The notes below the pieces were generated by a model. It was not told the origin of the DNA. It saw nothing but the letters and a program-made list of their open reading frames with translations, and made no database searches. From Marinobacterium sp. (GTDB taxonomy: Bacteria; Pseudomonadota; Gammaproteobacteria; Pseudomonadales; Balneatricaceae), in NCBI GenBank assembly GCA_030602245.1, contig JAUWAC010000002.1:62001-126000 (forward strand): DNA of 64,000 nt, read 5' to 3'. The translations under genes were made by a program, and so were the position numbers. Of this stretch, positions 1 through 9,572 are shown in pieces (the first letter of the stretch is position 1; each line of letters begins with the position of its first letter).

Positions 1-675
1 GAAGGGCAGGCCCTTAAACCCAACATGTTTGCCAACGTCAGTATCCACAACGAATCTGACGAGAAGGTGTTGGCGATCCCGCGCGAGGCGGTGATCCGCG
101 GCGCGCAGTCTGACCGGGTCGTGCTGGCCCTCGGTGAGGGGCGCTTCAAGTCGGTGGCGGTGACCACCGGGCGCAGCGATGGCCGCTATGTCGAGATCCT
201 GCAAGGGCTGAGCGCCGGTGATGCGGTGGTGACGTCTGCTCAGTTCCTGCTCGACTCTGAGTCCAGCAAGACATCTGATTTCCGGCGCATGTCTGCGCAC
301 GAGGCGACAGCCGAGGCCGCGGCACCCGCGGAAAAACCGGCCAGTGTCTGGGCCGAAGCGACGATCAACAGCATCATGGCCGAGGCGCTGAAAATCAACG
401 TGGATCATGCGGCCATTCCCGAATGGGGCTGGCCGGAGATGACGATGGATTTCACCGTGTCGGAGTGGGTCGAACTCGCTGATCTGACGCCCGGTACGCA
501 GGCACAGCTCGAGATTATTCGTCTCGATGAAGGCGGCTACCGGGTCAATGACATCTACGTGACCGCTCAGACGGCAGCGGGCACCGGCGCTGCCGATATG
601 GATGCAATGGATCATTCCACCATGGATCACTCCGGTATGGCCATGCCGGATGAGCCCGCGGGCACTGAGCACTGA
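1..675 (+). CDS. cusB: CusB-type periplasmic adaptor of a copper/silver RND pump, C-terminal part, with fused CusF-like domain
   Basis: The reading frame is open from base 1, so the N-terminal part lies outside the window. The visible start reads as the end of a membrane fusion protein barrel (LKPNMFANVSI). About bp 345-560 encode a CusF-like small metal-binding domain with a conserved His, a Trp-rich stretch and an MTM pair (DHAAIPEWGWPEMTMDF), the ligand set by which CusF binds Cu(I)/Ag(I). The tail is rich in Met, His and Asp. In the family, the adaptor links the inner membrane pump CusA to an outer membrane channel, and CusF hands over the metal. Here both roles are in one chain. The stop is 9 bp before cusA, so the two are co-transcribed. 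The truncation is a window artefact. Confidence 0.9.
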   Translation, partial: EGQALKPNMFANVSIHNESDEKVLAIPREAVIRGAQSDRVVLALGEGRFKSVAVTTGRSDGRYVEILQGLSAGDAVVTSAQFLLDSESSKTSDFRRMSAHEATAEAAAPAEKPASVWAEATINSIMAEALKINVDHAAIPEWGWPEMTMDFTVSEWVELADLTPGTQAQLEIIRLDEGGYRVNDIYVTAQTAAGTGAADMDAMDHSTMDHSGMAMPDEPAGTEH

Positions 676-684
676 GGGGGCGGC

Positions 685-3600
685 ATGATCGAAGCAATCA
701 TTCGCTGGTCGGTCGGCAACCGCTTCTTCGTGTTGCTGGCCACGCTGATCCTGCTCGGTTGGGGCGTGTTTTCGTTGAAGAACACACCGGTCGATGCGAT
801 TCCGGATCTGTCTGACGTGCAGGTGATCATCAAAACCAGCTATCCGGGACAGGCACCGCAGGTGGTTGAGGATCAGGTCACCTACCCGCTGACAACGGCA
901 ATGCTGTCAGTGCCGGGAGCGGTAACAGTGCGCGGTTATTCCTTTTTCGGGGACTCTTACGTCTATGTGATCTTTGACGAGGACACCGATATCTATTGGG
1001 CGCGCAGCCGGGTGCTGGAGTATCTGTCACAGGTGGCACCCTCACTGCCGGAGAACGCCCGGCCACAGCTGGGGCCGGACGCCACCGGGGTCGGCTGGGT
1101 CTACCTCTATGCGTTACAGGACACCACCGGGCAGCACGATATCAGTCAGCTGCGTTCACTGCAGGACTGGTTCCTCAAATATGAGCTGCAGACTGTGCCC
1201 GGGGTATCGGAAGTCGCGGCCATCGGCGGCATGGTCAGGCAGTATCAGGTCCGTGTCGATCCGGACAAGTTACGTGCGCTGGCTATGCCGCTGTCCCATG
1301 TGCAGAACGCGATTCGCCGCGGCAACCAGGAGGTGGGGGCCTCGGTCGTGGAGATGGCCGAAGCGGAGTACATGGTACGGGCGACAGGCTACATCAAAGG
1401 CGTAGAGGATCTTGAGAACATCCCGCTGGGCGTGAACCGCAACGGCACACCGCTGTTGCTGAAGGATGTGGCGGAGATCGGTACCGGCCCGCAGATGCGC
1501 CGCGGCATCGCCGAGCTGAATGGTGAAGGCGAAGTGGTGGGTGGCGTCGTGGTGATGCGCTTCGGCGAAAACGCGCAAAAAACCATCGATGGCGTCAAGG
1601 CAAAACTGGAGACGCTGAAAGCCGGCCTGCCGGACGGTGTCGAGGTGGTCACGGTATACGACCGCTCCGGCCTGATCGGACGTGCGGTCGAAAACCTCTG
1701 GCACAAGCTGCTCGAGGAGTTCATCGTCGTGGCGCTGGTGTGCATGCTGTTTCTGTTTCATATCCGCTCGTCACTGGTGGCGATCATCAGCCTGCCGGTG
1801 GGGATTCTGACCGCGTTCGGTGTCATGCATCTGCAGGGAATCAACGCGAACATCATGTCGTTGGGTGGGATCGCCATCGCTATCGGAGCGATGATCGACG
1901 GTGCCATCGTCATGATCGAGAACATGCACAAACACATGGAACGCACGTCGCTGACAGCGCAGAACCGCTGGCAAGTGGTCGCGGACTCGGCCAGCGAAGT
2001 GGGGCCGGCACTGTTCTTCAGTCTGCTGATCATCACCGTCAGCTTTGTGCCGGTGTTCACGCTGGAATCCCAGGAAGGGCGGATGTTCGCGCCGCTGGCA
2101 TTCACCAAGACCTACGCCATGGCCGCCGCTGCGGCGCTGGCGATCACGCTGGTGCCGGTGCTGATGGGTTATTTCATCCGCGGCAAGGTGCTGCCGGAGC
2201 ATAAGAACCCGATCAACCGGCTGCTGACAGCCATCTACCTGCCGACGCTGAAAGGGGTACTGCGCTTCCCGAAGACCGTACTGCTCGGAGCGTTGCTGGT
2301 GCTGGCCGCCGGGTTGTGGCCACTGGACAAGATCGGCAGCGAGTTTATCCCGACGCTGGATGAGGGGGATCTGATGTACATGCCGACCACATATCCGGGG
2401 ATTTCGGTGGGTCAGGCGCGTCAGGTGCTGCAGCAGACCGATAAGCTGATTCGTACGCTGCCAGAGGTCGAAACCGTGTTCGGCAAAGTGGGCCGCGCGG
2501 ATACCGCAACCGACCCGGCACCGCTGACGATGATCGAAACCTTTATCCAGTTGAAGCCGCGCGAGGAGTGGCGTGAGGGCGTCACCACCGAGAGTCTGAA
2601 ACAGGAACTGGATGCGCTGGTGAAGCTGCCCGGTGTGACCAACGCCTGGGTCATGCCGATCAAGACCCGCATCGATATGCTCGCGACTGGTATCAAAACC
2701 CCGGTGGGGATCAAGGTCGCGGGGCCTGAGCTGGCACAGATCCAGCAAATCGGTCAGCAGCTCGAGGCGATCCTCAAGGATGTGCCCGGGACGGCGTCGG
2801 TGTATTCCGAACGGGTTGCCGGTGGGCGCTATATCAAGGTTGATATCCGGCGTGAAAGCGCTGCCCGTTACGGCCTCAATATTGCGGATATCCAGCAGAT
2901 CGTGGCCAGTGCCATCGGCGGCATGAATGTGTCTCAGACCATCGAAGGGCTGGAGCGTTATCCGATCAACGTGCGTTACCCCCAGGAGTACCGGGACTCG
3001 CCGGAGCAGCTGGCACTGCTGCCGATCGTGACACCGGCGGGACAGCGGATCGCACTGGGTGACGTGGCGGCCATCTATGTCGAGGAGGGGCCTCCGGGTA
3101 TCAAAAGTGAGAATGCACGACTGAATGGCTGGACCTTCGTGGATATCGATGGCGTCGACCTTGGCTCCTACGTGGAAAACGCGCAGCAGATCGTGGCCGA
3201 CCAGCTCGAGCTGCCCGCCGGTTATTCGATCGCCTGGTCAGGGCAGTATGAATATATGCAGCGTGCCAAGGAAAAGCTGACCTATGTGATTCCGCTGACG
3301 CTGGCGATCATTGTGGTGCTGCTGTACATCAATTTCCGCAACCTGACCGAGGTCGCGATCATTATGGGCACGCTGCCGCTGGCGACGGTCGGCAGTGTCT
3401 GGCTGATGTATCTGCAGGGTTTCAACTTCTCCATCGCCGTCGGCGTCGGCTTCATAGCGCTGGCAGGGGTGGCGGTCGAGATCGGCGTCATCATGCTGGT
3501 GTATCTGAACCAGGCGTGGCGGGAAATGCTGAGCCGCTGCGCAGCACATCAGGTGCTGCCGCGGCAGGACACGCTGCGGCATGCCGTCTTGCATGGCGCG

Positions 3601-3882
3601 GGCCTGCGCGTGCGCCCGGTCATGATGACCGCTGCCGCCATCATCATCGGCCTGTTGCCGATCCTGTATGGCACCGGCACCGGCTCCGAAGTGATGAGCC
3701 GCATTGCCGCCCCGATGGTAGGCGGTATGGTCAGTTCTGTGATTCTGACGCTGCTGGTGCTGCCGGCCGTCTACTACCTGTGGCGCTGTCAGTCGCTGAA
3801 GCAGCTGACACTGGAAGGGCTGATCGCCGACTATCCAGGCGCGCAACCGATCGATACCGAGCATTCAATAACCGAAAAGTGA
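685..3882 (+). CDS. cusA: CusA-type heavy-metal efflux RND pump (Cu(I)/Ag(I))
   Basis: The protein has 1065 residues, the usual length of HME-RND pumps. It drives proton-coupled export of monovalent copper or silver from periplasm and cytoplasm. The proton-relay aspartate lies in AIGAMIDGAIVMIEN at D405. A methionine triad matching the CusA binding site is present at about M566, M616 and M665. The start has a GAGGGGG ribosome site 5 bp upstream. Hydrophobic blocks near residues 10-30, 340-550 and 865-1040 fit the 12-helix RND fold. It follows the adaptor gene, and a CopC gene starts 17 bp after its stop, so all belong to one copper-resistance operon. Confidence 0.95.
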   Translation: MIEAIIRWSVGNRFFVLLATLILLGWGVFSLKNTPVDAIPDLSDVQVIIKTSYPGQAPQVVEDQVTYPLTTAMLSVPGAVTVRGYSFFGDSYVYVIFDEDTDIYWARSRVLEYLSQVAPSLPENARPQLGPDATGVGWVYLYALQDTTGQHDISQLRSLQDWFLKYELQTVPGVSEVAAIGGMVRQYQVRVDPDKLRALAMPLSHVQNAIRRGNQEVGASVVEMAEAEYMVRATGYIKGVEDLENIPLGVNRNGTPLLLKDVAEIGTGPQMRRGIAELNGEGEVVGGVVVMRFGENAQKTIDGVKAKLETLKAGLPDGVEVVTVYDRSGLIGRAVENLWHKLLEEFIVVALVCMLFLFHIRSSLVAIISLPVGILTAFGVMHLQGINANIMSLGGIAIAIGAMIDGAIVMIENMHKHMERTSLTAQNRWQVVADSASEVGPALFFSLLIITVSFVPVFTLESQEGRMFAPLAFTKTYAMAAAAALAITLVPVLMGYFIRGKVLPEHKNPINRLLTAIYLPTLKGVLRFPKTVLLGALLVLAAGLWPLDKIGSEFIPTLDEGDLMYMPTTYPGISVGQARQVLQQTDKLIRTLPEVETVFGKVGRADTATDPAPLTMIETFIQLKPREEWREGVTTESLKQELDALVKLPGVTNAWVMPIKTRIDMLATGIKTPVGIKVAGPELAQIQQIGQQLEAILKDVPGTASVYSERVAGGRYIKVDIRRESAARYGLNIADIQQIVASAIGGMNVSQTIEGLERYPINVRYPQEYRDSPEQLALLPIVTPAGQRIALGDVAAIYVEEGPPGIKSENARLNGWTFVDIDGVDLGSYVENAQQIVADQLELPAGYSIAWSGQYEYMQRAKEKLTYVIPLTLAIIVVLLYINFRNLTEVAIIMGTLPLATVGSVWLMYLQGFNFSIAVGVGFIALAGVAVEIGVIMLVYLNQAWREMLSRCAAHQVLPRQDTLRHAVLHGAGLRVRPVMMTAAAIIIGLLPILYGTGTGSEVMSRIAAPMVGGMVSSVILTLLVLPAVYYLWRCQSLKQLTLEGLIADYPGAQPIDTEHSITEK

Positions 3883-3899
3883 AACTCAGGAGTGAGACC

Positions 3900-4247
3900 A
3901 TGAATAAACTGAAAACCCTGATCGCCGCCGGGCTGATCGCGCTGTCCGTTCCGGCACTGGCGCATACCGATATGATGAGTTCGCAGCCGATGGACGGCGC
4001 CATGATGATGGAGCCGGTCAAACATCTTGAGCTGAACTTCGGCATGGAGGTGCGGCTGGTGAAGTTGCGCCTGATCGACTCGAGCAACAAGCCGGTCAGC
4101 ATCGGATTCAAGCCGATGCTGGATGCGATGACCTCATTCAGCGTGCCGCTGCCGACGCTGAAGCCGGACAACTATCGCGTGGAATGGACTGCCATGGGCG
4201 AAGATGGCCACAAGATGACCGGCTCTTTCGGGTTCATGCAGCACTGA
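3900..4247 (+). CDS. copC: CopC-family periplasmic copper-binding protein
   Basis: The 115-residue protein has a signal peptide ending VPALA, which leaves His as the first mature residue. In CopC the amino-terminal His is part of the Cu(II) site. The Asp and His of the other half are seen in EDGHKMTGSFGF near the C-terminus, the CopC family signature. The segment after the signal is Met-rich (MMSSQPMDGAMMM), which could hold Cu(I). The start ATG at 3900 has an AGGAG site 7 bp upstream. It sits between cusA and further copper genes and probably passes copper to CopD or buffers it in the periplasm. Confidence 0.87.
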   Translation: MNKLKTLIAAGLIALSVPALAHTDMMSSQPMDGAMMMEPVKHLELNFGMEVRLVKLRLIDSSNKPVSIGFKPMLDAMTSFSVPLPTLKPDNYRVEWTAMGEDGHKMTGSFGFMQH

Positions 4248-4354
4248 CGCGTGACCGGCGTCAGTGCCGATACCGACGGCCGGCCGCTGTGGCTGGCCTG
4301 AATTTTGAAGACGTCTGACCGATACGATGTCTTACCCATAAAAGGAGTCCAAAC

Positions 4355-4783
4355 ATGAACATGAAAACACTGACAGCAGGATTTCTGTTGTCGTTTATGG
4401 CCCCCGCCGTGCTGGCGGACAGCGGACATATGTCACAGCGTCACGAGCGCATGGAAAGCGCCGGGCAGCCCGGTGTGATGCCCGGGACGATGATGGAGCA
4501 TATTGAACAGATGAACGCACTTGTCGAGCGTCTGGCCAGCGCGCCCGATGCACACGCCCGTGATGAATTGCTGCAGCAGCATACGCAGATGATGGAACAG
4601 ATGCGCGGCTTCATGGGCGGCGGCATGATGGGGGACGCTGGCCATATGCACCAGATGATGGGACACAAGGGTGAACACTGCCCACTGCATCAGAGCATGG
4701 AGCAGACCATCGAACAGATGGATAAGCGGATGGATCTGATGCAACAGATGATTGAACGTCTGGCGGCGGAAAAGGGCAACTGA
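4355..4783 (+). CDS. Met/His-rich periplasmic protein, unknown family
   Basis: The 142-residue protein has a signal peptide (cleavage near VLADS) and a mature part very rich in Met, His and Gln, with patches such as GGGMMGDAGHMHQMMG. The C-terminal half (from about residue 105) is predicted helical with regular Met spacing. I do not recognise a named family. Composition and position between copC and an HMA-like gene suggest a periplasmic copper/silver sponge or chaperone, which is inference. The start has an AAAGGAG site 8 bp upstream. The 107 bp gap before it could hold a separate promoter, but none is clear. Confidence 0.75.
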   Translation: MNMKTLTAGFLLSFMAPAVLADSGHMSQRHERMESAGQPGVMPGTMMEHIEQMNALVERLASAPDAHARDELLQQHTQMMEQMRGFMGGGMMGDAGHMHQMMGHKGEHCPLHQSMEQTIEQMDKRMDLMQQMIERLAAEKGN

Positions 4784-4890
4784 TCCTGTGCACTGTCCGA
4801 CGACACGCTGTCGGTAACGATACGTGTCGGGGCAGCCCCACGCGCAGAGATGGCAGCACAGCTGCGTTAGCGGTCAAACGGGAGGCGTTT

Positions 4891-5241
4891 ATGAGCAATC
4901 GAAACGATGGGCCCGAAATCAACGCGAACAATCTGGTACAGCGGCGCTTGAAACTGCGTGTCCGTGACGCCGGGATCGAGCGTCTCGTCGCTGACATTGA
5001 ACAGTTGCCCGGGGTGGTCAGGGTATCCTGGCGGGCGGATAAGGCGCTGCTGCACTGTGGCTATGATGTGACCCGGTGTAGCCTTGACGCCGTCGAGGCC
5101 GCAGTGCAAAACCGGGGGGCGGCATTTGCCGATAGTCGGTGGGAGCGCATCAAACGCAGCTACTACCGTTTTGTTGACCAGAACATGCGCGATAACGCAG
5201 CGCATGAACCCCACTGCTGTAACAAGGTACCGCGCAGGTAA
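4891..5241 (+). CDS. HMA-like small protein lacking the CxxC metal site
   Basis: The 116-residue protein begins its folded part at about residue 18 with RLKLRVRDAGIERLVADIEQ, followed by a beta-alpha-beta pattern like a heavy-metal-associated ferredoxin fold (residues about 18-85). The CxxC of true HMA domains is absent. Instead a Cys pair sits near the C-terminus (HCCNKVPRR). No signal peptide or membrane helix is seen, so it is probably cytoplasmic. It lies between copper genes and starts after a GGGAGG site. It may be a copper sensor or adaptor, or a remnant of a chaperone. That role is inference. Confidence 0.65.
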   Translation: MSNRNDGPEINANNLVQRRLKLRVRDAGIERLVADIEQLPGVVRVSWRADKALLHCGYDVTRCSLDAVEAAVQNRGAAFADSRWERIKRSYYRFVDQNMRDNAAHEPHCCNKVPRR

Positions 5242-5312
5242 GGGCGCACTGGCGGTGCCCAGCGGCGCTGCGCAGGTATCCAGACAGATGCAAACACCAG
5301 CAGGAGTGCGTT

Positions 5313-6179
5313 GTGACCGAATGGGAGTGGATGACCGCCATCACCCGATGGTGGCTGTATATCGGAATGTCGGCAGCGATTGGTGGTCTGGCATCCTGCT
5401 GGCTGATGGGCAATCTGCCTGAACTCCAGCGGGCGCTGCGGCGGTATGCGCTGGCCGGTGTGGTGATCGGCGCCAGCGGTGCCTGCGTTCATTTTCTGGT
5501 TCGGGTCGGCGCATTTGCCGAGCAGGGCGTGGCCGGGATGTTCGATCCGCTGATGCTGCAGCTGCTCTGGCAATCGCCGGTGGGCGAGGCGCTGTCAGCG
5601 CGTATGCTGGGGTTCGGGCTCCTGTGGCTTGCACTGCTGCTGCCGCTACCCGGACGGCATCTGTTCGAAATCCTGCTATCACTGTCGGGCACTCTGCTGA
5701 TCGGCCTGTCATTCAGCCGTGCCGGGCATGGGGTGACACTGGAGTTCTGGGCCGCAGTGTTGCTGGTCGGACATGTGATTGTGGCCGCCTGGTGGATGGG
5801 ATCCCTGATTCCGCTGTGGCTTGCCCTCCATCGCCTGAGCGCCCAGCAGGCGCGTGGGATTATGGTGCGGTTCGGGGAAATAGCGATGGCCGCGGTGCTC
5901 CTGCTGCTGACCGCTGGCGGGGTGCTGGTTTATCGGTTAACCGGATGGCAGAACCTGCCGGGAACGGAGTATGGCCTCTGGTTGTTGTTCAAACTCGTAC
6001 TGGTCGGAGCCATTCTGGCGCTGGCCGCCTATCACAAGCTGAAACTGGTGCCCTCGCTGGCCAGTGCAAACTGCGGTGGGGCTGCGCTCAAACGCTCGCT
6101 GTTGCTGGAAAAGGTCGTTGGCGGCAGCATTCTGGCGATCACGACGGTACTGACGACTCTGGTTGGGCCGATGCATTGA
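5313..6179 (+). CDS. copD: CopD-family copper resistance membrane protein
   Basis: The 288-residue protein starts at a GTG with AGGAG 6 bp upstream. It has about eight hydrophobic segments covering nearly its whole length, and the conserved block AGHGVTLEFWAAVLLVGHV with the two His residues typical of the CopD domain. In known systems CopD works with CopC to move copper across the inner membrane. The direction of transport is not settled for all members. It is the last gene of the copper operon. The region 6180-6270 after it holds no gene. Confidence 0.85.
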   Translation: MTEWEWMTAITRWWLYIGMSAAIGGLASCWLMGNLPELQRALRRYALAGVVIGASGACVHFLVRVGAFAEQGVAGMFDPLMLQLLWQSPVGEALSARMLGFGLLWLALLLPLPGRHLFEILLSLSGTLLIGLSFSRAGHGVTLEFWAAVLLVGHVIVAAWWMGSLIPLWLALHRLSAQQARGIMVRFGEIAMAAVLLLLTAGGVLVYRLTGWQNLPGTEYGLWLLFKLVLVGAILALAAYHKLKLVPSLASANCGGAALKRSLLLEKVVGGSILAITTVLTTLVGPMH

Positions 6180-6270
6180 GACAGCGCCCGGCGCTGCAGA
6201 TGCGTTGCCGATAGCCGGCTGCGGGCGTGTGATGCGCGGCGCCACCGGGTGCGGATACCCTGACCACGTG

Positions 6271-6305
6271 AAAAAAACCGGGTACGACTTGGAAGCCGTA
6301 CCCGG
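6271..6305 (-). terminator. Rho-independent terminator of the aacS-bdhA-dctPQM operon
   Basis: On the minus strand a 9-bp stem (CCGGGTACG and its complement, 6278-6286 with 6297-6305, 10-base loop) is followed directly by seven T residues (6271-6277). It lies 52 bp after the dctM stop, so it ends the leftward ketone-body operon. Confidence 0.85.
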
Positions 6306-6356
6306 AACAGGTGCGAACGGGGCCGCAGTCACAGGTGAACATCGAGCGCTTAGCGG

Positions 6357-7724
6357 TCAGCCGGCGCCGTAGCGTACCGCGGGCAGCCAGAGCACCAGAT
6401 CTTCCCACCAGAACACCAGCATGACTGCGGTCAGCTGAATCAGGATGAACGGAATCACGCCCTTGTAGATATCCACGGTGCGAATCTCCGGCGGCGCCAC
6501 CCCCTTGAGGTAGAACAGCGAGAAGCCGACCGGCGGCGTCAGGAAGGAGGTCTGCAGTGCCAGCGCGAACAGCACGACGAACCAGGTCAGATCAAACCCC
6601 AGCGCGGACACCACCGGCCCCACCAGCGGCAGCAGAATCAGACTGATCTCGAGCCAGTCGAGGAAGAAACCGGCGACGAAGGCGATCAGCAGAATGACGA
6701 CGACGATCCCTTCCGGCGACAGCGGAATCGACTGCAGCAGCGAGCCGATGAATTCATCACCGCCCAGCGAGCGCATGACGACGGCAAACGCGGTGGCGCC
6801 GAGGAAGATGCCGAAAACGAACGCGGTGGTCAGGCTGGTCTTGATACTGACATCCTTCAGCACCGCCATATTCAGGTGGCCGTTCATGGCGGCGAGAATG
6901 GTGGCGCCGAGCGCGCCGACACCGGCGGCTTCGGTCGGCGTGGCGATGCCGAGGAAGATCGAACCGAGCACGGCGAGAATCAGGCCCAGCGACGGCACCA
7001 CGGCCCAGAGGGTCTCGAGGATCATCGCCGCGGTGATCGGGGGCATATCCTCTTTCGGGCTTGAGATCGAGGGCACCAGCATCGAGACGATGACGACGTA
7101 GGCGATATACATCAGCCCCAGCATCACGCCCGGGATCAGGGCGCCCATGAACAGGTCGCCAACCGCCAGTGACAGCTGGTCGGCCATGATGATCAGCATG
7201 ATGCTGGGCGGAATCAGAATACCGAGTGTGCCGGCCGAGGCGACGATGCCGCTGGCGAAGGCCGGGGAATATTTCTGTTCCAGCATGACCGGCAGTGACA
7301 GCATCGCCAGCAGCACGACCGAGGCACCGACGATGCCGGTGGAGGCGGCCAGCAGAATGCCGATCGTGATCACGGCGACGCCGAGGCCGCCGCGGAAGCG
7401 GCCGAACAGATTGACGAAATTCTTCATCAGGCGCTCAGCAACGCCGGAGCGCTCCAGCATCAGGCCCATGAAAATGAACATGGGCAGCGCCACCAGCACC
7501 CAGTTCGACATCTGCGCATAGACGCGCTGAACCATGACGCCGAAGATGCGCCAGTCGGTCAGGAAGTAGGTATCAACATCGAAATACTGGAACGCGACGA
7601 TGGAGCCGACGCTGAACAGCACCGAGACCCCGGCCAGTATCCAGGCAACCGGGAAGCCGGTGAAGATCAGCAGAATGAATGTCGCCAGCATCGCGATGAC
7701 GATGAGTTCGTTGGTTGCAAACAC
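6357..7724 (-). CDS. dctM: TRAP transporter large permease (DctM)
   Basis: The protein has about 455 residues and roughly a dozen hydrophobic segments. Conserved TRAP motifs include FMGLMLERSGVAERLM and GRFRGGLGVAVITIGILLA. The large subunit carries Na+-coupled import of the acid delivered by the DctP-type binding protein. I prefer the GTG at 7724, which has GAGGTGG 5 bp upstream and gives the family N-terminus (FATNELIVIAML). A longer frame to 7757 is possible. The small subunit gene ends 54 bp upstream, and the order P-Q-M is the common one. Confidence 0.92.
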   Translation of the reverse strand: MFATNELIVIAMLATFILLIFTGFPVAWILAGVSVLFSVGSIVAFQYFDVDTYFLTDWRIFGVMVQRVYAQMSNWVLVALPMFIFMGLMLERSGVAERLMKNFVNLFGRFRGGLGVAVITIGILLAASTGIVGASVVLLAMLSLPVMLEQKYSPAFASGIVASAGTLGILIPPSIMLIIMADQLSLAVGDLFMGALIPGVMLGLMYIAYVVIVSMLVPSISSPKEDMPPITAAMILETLWAVVPSLGLILAVLGSIFLGIATPTEAAGVGALGATILAAMNGHLNMAVLKDVSIKTSLTTAFVFGIFLGATAFAVVMRSLGGDEFIGSLLQSIPLSPEGIVVVILLIAFVAGFFLDWLEISLILLPLVGPVVSALGFDLTWFVVLFALALQTSFLTPPVGFSLFYLKGVAPPEIRTVDIYKGVIPFILIQLTAVMLVFWWEDLVLWLPAVRYGAG

Positions 7725-7778
7725 GCAAGCCACCTCGCTACAGCAGGTTATCCGCACGCAACGTGTCGGATCTCGTTG

Positions 7779-8387
7779 TTATTGTTGGGTATCGTCAGCC
7801 ACATCCGGGCGCGCTTTGGGCCAGCCGCACAGGAACGACAGGGCGCGGATCAAACGCGCCGTGGCGGCCAGAATCATCAGCGTGAAGGCGAGCAGGATCA
7901 CTGACTTGATCAGCCAGCGCATCGGCAGACCGCCCGGCGCCGCCGAGATTTCGCCGATCGTCCAGGCGCGTTCCACGAACGGCCAGGCGTAGATCAGAAT
8001 CAGCACGCTGAACGGAATCAGAAACAGGCCAAGGCCCAGAATTTCGATCAGGGCGCGTGTGTTCGGACTCAGGTGCTCGGCGGCGACATCCACGCGGACA
8101 TGACCGTCGTGCACGATGCAGTAGGAGAGCGCGAGCATGAAGCCGACGGCAAACAGGTGCCACTGCAACTCTTCCAGTGCCACAAAGTTGGTACCCAGGA
8201 TGTAGCGCAGAATGACGTTGCCGACGACCAGCAGCATCAGCGCTATCCAGATCAGGGAGGAGTACTTGCCGAAGAACTCGACAATCCCTTCAAACAGATC
8301 GGAAACCGCGGTGCGAGGGTAGTGGACGGCCGCCCGATGGGCGACCGCCTCCTCGACCCGGTCCAGATCCACGTCATATTCAGCCAT
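7779..8387 (-). CDS. dctQ: TRAP transporter small permease (DctQ)
   Basis: The 202-residue protein has four hydrophobic segments, starting near residue 40, after a longer polar N-terminus (about 35 residues) than usual. The second helix region contains EELQWHLFAVGFMLALSY and DGHVRVDV, typical of small TRAP subunits in the mannitol/chloroaromatic-type group. It forms the membrane complex with DctM. The ribosome site is weak (GGATA). It lies 38 bp after dctP. Confidence 0.9.
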   Translation of the reverse strand: MAEYDVDLDRVEEAVAHRAAVHYPRTAVSDLFEGIVEFFGKYSSLIWIALMLLVVGNVILRYILGTNFVALEELQWHLFAVGFMLALSYCIVHDGHVRVDVAAEHLSPNTRALIEILGLGLFLIPFSVLILIYAWPFVERAWTIGEISAAPGGLPMRWLIKSVILLAFTLMILAATARLIRALSFLCGWPKARPDVADDTQQ

Positions 8388-8425
8388 GGTGAATATCCGT
8401 TTATCCGGTCAGAGAGAATCGAGAC

Positions 8426-9496
8426 TTAGTTGGCGTCTTCCACGCCCCAGTCACGCGGCAGGTAGCCGAGGTGTTTCCACGGACGGTGTTCGGCCTGGAA
8501 CGCCTTCATGGAGGAGTAGATCTTGTCGAACATCGGATCCGCCTCGGAGTGACGCGCCATGACGCGGTCGGTGGCTTCCTCGAATGCCTTCAGAATCTCC
8601 TCGTCATACTGGTGCAGCTCGACGCCCTGTTCCTTGAATGTCTTCAGCACCGCGCCCTGCAGCGCTTCGGCCTTGGCCAGTGCCATGGTGTTGGCCGCCT
8701 TGCAGGTGTTCTCGATCAGCGCCTGGGTCTGACCGTTAAGGCCGTTCCAGGTGTCCAGATTGATGTAGAGGTACTGGTTGGTGGAAGGCTGGTGCCAGCC
8801 CGGCAGATAGTAATGCTTGGCGACCTGATAGAAGCCCAGCTGCTCATCCACGGTCGGCAGCGAGAACTCGGTGGCATCCAGTACCCCGGTCTCCAGTGCC
8901 TGATACAGCTCGCCGCCCGGCAGCAGCGTGACCGACATGCCGAACTCGGACATGATTTCACCGCCGACGCCGGCCGCACGGAATTTCAGACCCTTGAACT
9001 TGTCCAGGCTGTCCATCTCCTGACGGAACCAGCCGGCCGCTTCCGGGCTGATGGTGCCGCACAGGATCGGGTAGACATTGTGCGGTGCGAACAGCTCCTT
9101 GAGCAGCTCATCACCACCGTGGTGGTACATCCAGGCCAGGAACTCCTGTGACTCAAGGCCGAACGGGGTGGCGCCGAACAGGGCTGACGCCGGGATCTGG
9201 CCCCACTCGTAGCCCATCCAGGAGTAGCCGGCCGGCAGGTTGCCGTTGCTGACGTTCTCGAATACGCCCAGCGCCGGAATCAGCGCGCCCGGCTCGAAGG
9301 TTTGCAGCGTGACCCGACCACCGGACATCTCGTCCAGCATTTTCGATACTTCCGGCATGGTGTCGCCGAGCGCGGTCAGCGTGGACGGGAAGCCCATCGG
9401 CACCTGCCAGCGGATGCGGTCGAACTCGGCCATGGCCGTGGTGGAGGCGGCCAGCGTCAGGCTCAGAGCGGTGGCTTGGAGTACTTTTTTCATCAT
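8426..9496 (-). CDS. dctP: TRAP transporter substrate-binding protein (DctP, TakP-like)
   Basis: The 356-residue protein has a signal peptide cleaved near TAMAEFD. The conserved arginine that binds a substrate carboxylate in this family is in GLKFRAAGVGG, followed by GGELYQALETGVLDATE. This resembles the TakP (2-oxo acid) subgroup. The cluster holds acetoacetyl-CoA synthetase and 3-hydroxybutyrate dehydrogenase, so I infer that it binds 3-hydroxybutyrate or acetoacetate. Two adjacent ATGs are possible starts (9496 or 9493) after AAGGGAC. A GC-rich hairpin (9541-9555) lies between bdhA and this gene and may be an mRNA processing or stability element. Confidence 0.92.
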   Translation of the reverse strand: MMKKVLQATALSLTLAASTTAMAEFDRIRWQVPMGFPSTLTALGDTMPEVSKMLDEMSGGRVTLQTFEPGALIPALGVFENVSNGNLPAGYSWMGYEWGQIPASALFGATPFGLESQEFLAWMYHHGGDELLKELFAPHNVYPILCGTISPEAAGWFRQEMDSLDKFKGLKFRAAGVGGEIMSEFGMSVTLLPGGELYQALETGVLDATEFSLPTVDEQLGFYQVAKHYYLPGWHQPSTNQYLYINLDTWNGLNGQTQALIENTCKAANTMALAKAEALQGAVLKTFKEQGVELHQYDEEILKAFEEATDRVMARHSEADPMFDKIYSSMKAFQAEHRPWKHLGYLPRDWGVEDAN

Positions 9497-9572
9497 GATG
9501 TCCCTTTATTGTTATCTTCGGGTTTACGAACGTCTCAGGTGCCTGCGGAGCAGGCGTTTGCACAAAAAAGTG

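Noticed and set aside
9541-9555. Terminator between bdhA and dctP
   Set aside because: The GCCTGC-TCC-GCAGGC hairpin has no following T run on the minus strand. It is more likely a processing or stability stem inside one operon.
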